Below are positions 62,208 to 64,000 of a DNA stretch of 64,000 bases, in pieces; the stretch's first letter is position 1, and the number at the start of each line of letters is the position of its first letter. The notes under the pieces were generated by a model that saw only the letters and a program-made list of their open reading frames with translations, made no database searches and had not been told where the DNA came from. A program made the translations under genes and the position numbers. Source of the DNA: Echinicola soli (GTDB lineage Bacteria; Bacteroidota; Bacteroidia; Cytophagales; Cyclobacteriaceae); the NCBI RefSeq assembly GCF_006575665.1, contig NZ_CP041253.1, forward strand, positions 3,509,001 through 3,573,000, given 5' to 3'.

Positions 62208-63146
62208 CTATTTAGTACTACTAAGATAGTTTGTTTGTGACTTGATTTTACTGGCTATTTCCGCTGAGAAGGCAATGGCTCCCCTTCGATTTAGGTGATT
62301 AGGATCATTATAGTAGTCCTTGTTTTCTGTAAATTCATCAACATTCAAGTAATCTAGGAAGACAATGTCATCCCTACTTTTGATATATGTTATCGATTTA
62401 GATGCAATAACCTTTTCTTTATAGTTAGGAGAAGCGACAATATAAACTTGGGTTCCTTTTTTCTTCAGTGAAGTGATAAGTTCGTCAAGAAGCTTGACGT
62501 ATTCAGGGTTTAGTTCTTGGGTTTCGCTAATAATCCGTTGATTATAGTTCTGGGGTCCTAATTTACCATTTTTAGGTTTCCAGCCGTTTTCTTCAACTTT
62601 TCCATCCACACCTTTTATAGCATAAGGCCTGAGTAGGTAGTAATATGATGAGTTGTAGGCATAGAGATTAGAGTAATTTAGGTATTGTTCTGCATAAGAT
62701 TTATTATCTACCACACTTCTTATGGCTGGGTGCTCCGTGTAAAATGGTCGTAATAAACCTGCAGCTCTGTCAAAGAACGGGACTTGGTCCTCTCTATTTT
62801 CCAAAAACAGGCCTTCTATATTAATGATGGCTATCTTAGGAGCATGTCTTTGGGTAATGGCCTTGTTCATGGCGTACATAAATGGCAGGCTCTGCCCTCC
62901 TCTTCCTGCGTTCCAGCAGGTAAGGCCTAGAGAATCTTCAAAAACCTGTGGACAATAGTTGCTTTCTCCTCTGGAGCTCCCATAAATGATAATATCTTCA
63001 TTACATTCGTTAAGCGTATAATCAATTTTATAGAATCTTCCATCTGGACTGTTTTTTAAAGTAGCATCCAAAATCATCCCTGCTAAAACGTCTACAATGA
63101 GGAAGCTTGCTATAATGATGGCCATGTTTTTAATTAATTTTTTCAT
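62208..63146 (-). CDS. AlgJ/DltD-like SGNH-type protein of polysaccharide O-acetylation
   Basis: A protein of about 312 residues with an N-terminal signal-anchor helix (KKLIKNMAIIIASFLIVDVL) and an extracytoplasmic SGNH-hydrolase-like domain. The nucleophile region is IIIYGSSRGESNY, a Gly/Asn region is CWNAGRGGQS, and the C-terminal DPNHLNRRGA has the Asp-x-x-His pair. Such proteins finish acetyl transfer from an MBOAT partner to exported polymers. The start is taken at ATG 63146, ten bases after the MBOAT gene; the frame continues to 63197 but would overlap that gene. I do not know the exact family. Confidence 0.75.
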   Translation of the reverse strand: MKKLIKNMAIIIASFLIVDVLAGMILDATLKNSPDGRFYKIDYTLNECNEDIIIYGSSRGESNYCPQVFEDSLGLTCWNAGRGGQSLPFMYAMNKAITQRHAPKIAIINIEGLFLENREDQVPFFDRAAGLLRPFYTEHPAIRSVVDNKSYAEQYLNYSNLYAYNSSYYYLLRPYAIKGVDGKVEENGWKPKNGKLGPQNYNQRIISETQELNPEYVKLLDELITSLKKKGTQVYIVASPNYKEKVIASKSITYIKSRDDIVFLDYLNVDEFTENKDYYNDPNHLNRRGAIAFSAEIASKIKSQTNYLSSTK

Positions 63147-63156
63147 CGCACCAATT

Positions 63157-64000
63157 TTAAAATTGAAAGTAGATAAACTGACTATTGTCAAATACACCGA
63201 AGGTGGTGATAAACATCATTAGAACCACTATGGTCGCATACCGGACGATAGGGCTTCGATGGTAAAGAAATTGGTAATCGGGTTTGAATTCCATGACATA
63301 ATCATGAAGCATTAGAAGGGAGAGTCCCATGAGTCCAAATATGAAAATTCCTTTGTCTCCAAAATAAAGTCCTGATCCTTGAAAGGTGATGATCCTTTCA
63401 AGTACGGTCATGGCATCAGTGACTGAAGGTGCCCTGAAAAACACCCATGCCAGACATGTAAGTGAAAAGACAACTATCCAATTGACCGCTTTTGGAAGCT
63501 TAAACTTAAGTACGTATTTTTCCATTATCTGATAAAAACCGTGGAGTGCTCCCCAAATGATATAGGTCCAGTTGGCACCATGCCAAAAGCCACTGATGAT
63601 AAAGGTAGCCATGAGATTTAATCCTGAATGAAAACGGCCTTTCCGGTTCCCTCCCAATGGAATGTAAACATAGTCCCTGAACCAAGTAGAAAGGGAAATG
63701 TGCCACCTGCTCCAAAAAGACTTAAAGGATGTCGCAAAGTAGGGGCGTTGGAAGTTGTCCATCAAGTGGAAGTCAAATAGTTTGGCACAACCAATGGCTA
63801 TCAGGGAATATCCTGCAAAATCGCAGTAAATCTGGAATGCAAAGAATGCGTGGGCAGTGAAAAGCGTCAACCAGGAGTGCTGGTCTAACAGAACATAAAC
63901 ATCGTCCACGTAGATCGCCAGACGGTCCGCAACAACTACTTTCATAAATAGTCCCCAAAGCATTAGCTTACCACCTTGTGATACCATGTCATAGGAGAAA
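63157..64000 (-). CDS. AlgI-like MBOAT O-acyltransferase, 3' part
   Basis: The C-terminal 280 residues of a membrane-bound O-acyltransferase; the frame stays open to the right edge, so the N-terminal half is outside the window. Visible are KLMLWGLFMKVVVADRLAIYVDDVY, FWSRWHISLSTWFRDYVYIPLGGNRKG and the catalytic His in ISGFWHGANWTYIIWGALHG, all AlgI signatures. AlgI moves acetyl groups across the inner membrane for transfer to alginate or another polymer by an AlgJ/AlgX-type partner, here the next gene. The adjacent PL8 gene suggests a uronate polymer. Confidence 0.93.
   Translation of the reverse strand, partial: FSYDMVSQGGKLMLWGLFMKVVVADRLAIYVDDVYVLLDQHSWLTLFTAHAFFAFQIYCDFAGYSLIAIGCAKLFDFHLMDNFQRPYFATSFKSFWSRWHISLSTWFRDYVYIPLGGNRKGRFHSGLNLMATFIISGFWHGANWTYIIWGALHGFYQIMEKYVLKFKLPKAVNWIVVFSLTCLAWVFFRAPSVTDAMTVLERIITFQGSGLYFGDKGIFIFGLMGLSLLMLHDYVMEFKPDYQFLYHRSPIVRYATIVVLMMFITTFGVFDNSQFIYFQF

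Noticed and set aside
1..64000. CRISPR arrays, tRNA or rRNA genes, prophage or plasmid functions
   Set aside because: No regularly spaced direct repeats, no cloverleaf-like sequences and no phage, integrase or partition genes were recognised on reading through.

Overview
The window looks like a chromosomal segment of a Bacteroidota bacterium of the order Cytophagales, probably a marine, polysaccharide-using member of the Cyclobacteriaceae. This is inferred from gene content and protein style: ATP-type PEP carboxykinase, paired ETF subunits, a DUF151/UVR nuclease, BlaI/M56 pairs, L-fuconate catabolism, EgtB/EgtD, AT-rich intergenic DNA and few Shine-Dalgarno sites. No rRNA, tRNA or CRISPR array was seen. 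About 50 protein genes are supported. Two are cut by the window edges (an M23 peptidase at the left, an MBOAT acyltransferase at the right).

Region by region. 1-2.4 kb: FAH-family hydrolase, pirin and a small unknown gene. 2.4-4.4 kb: a 2 kb gene-free stretch of decayed repeats and hairpins. 4.4-9 kb: a sensor-only four-helix-bundle membrane protein, an ABC exporter, and a BlaI repressor/M56 membrane protease pair with a candidate operator. 9.1-14.8 kb: a five-gene L-fucose (fuconate) oxidation operon with a divergent AraC regulator. 14.8-30.4 kb: housekeeping genes (ArfB, CDF metal exporter, GAPDH, DnaB, ETF, NupC-type nucleoside transporter, cyclophilin, PckA, POT peptide transporter). 30.4-30.9 kb: two very small genes, one encoding a 48-residue membrane protein and the other an extremely acidic 65-residue protein.

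31.5-50.1 kb is an exopolysaccharide (EPS) locus. A priming phosphoglycosyltransferase and a secreted polysaccharide lyase lie on the plus strand. Eleven genes lie on the minus strand: Wza-like export lipoprotein, Wzc-like co-polymerase/kinase, GT2, Wzy-like polymerase, pyruvyltransferase, two tandem FemAB/GNAT-like proteins, polysaccharide deacetylase, GT4, DUF354 protein and hexapeptide acetyltransferase. No Wzx flippase or nucleotide-sugar gene is present in the window. Between the GT4 gene and the DUF354 gene lies a decayed GT4 copy abutting a repeat that matches three separated blocks of the 3 kb repeat region.

50.4-60.1 kb returns to core metabolism: deoxycytidylate deaminase, MurB, aspartoacylase-like hydrolase, the ergothioneine pair egtB-egtD, TruA, a phosphohexomutase and HPPD. 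From 60.2 kb to the right edge is a second polysaccharide cassette: a PL8-type lyase, an AlgJ-like SGNH protein and an AlgI-like MBOAT acetyltransferase. The most distinctive features are the EPS modification set (deacetylase, tandem FemAB-like proteins, pyruvyl and acetyl transfer), the association of lyases with polymer-modifying genes, and the mosaic repeat shared by the 3 kb and 37 kb regions.
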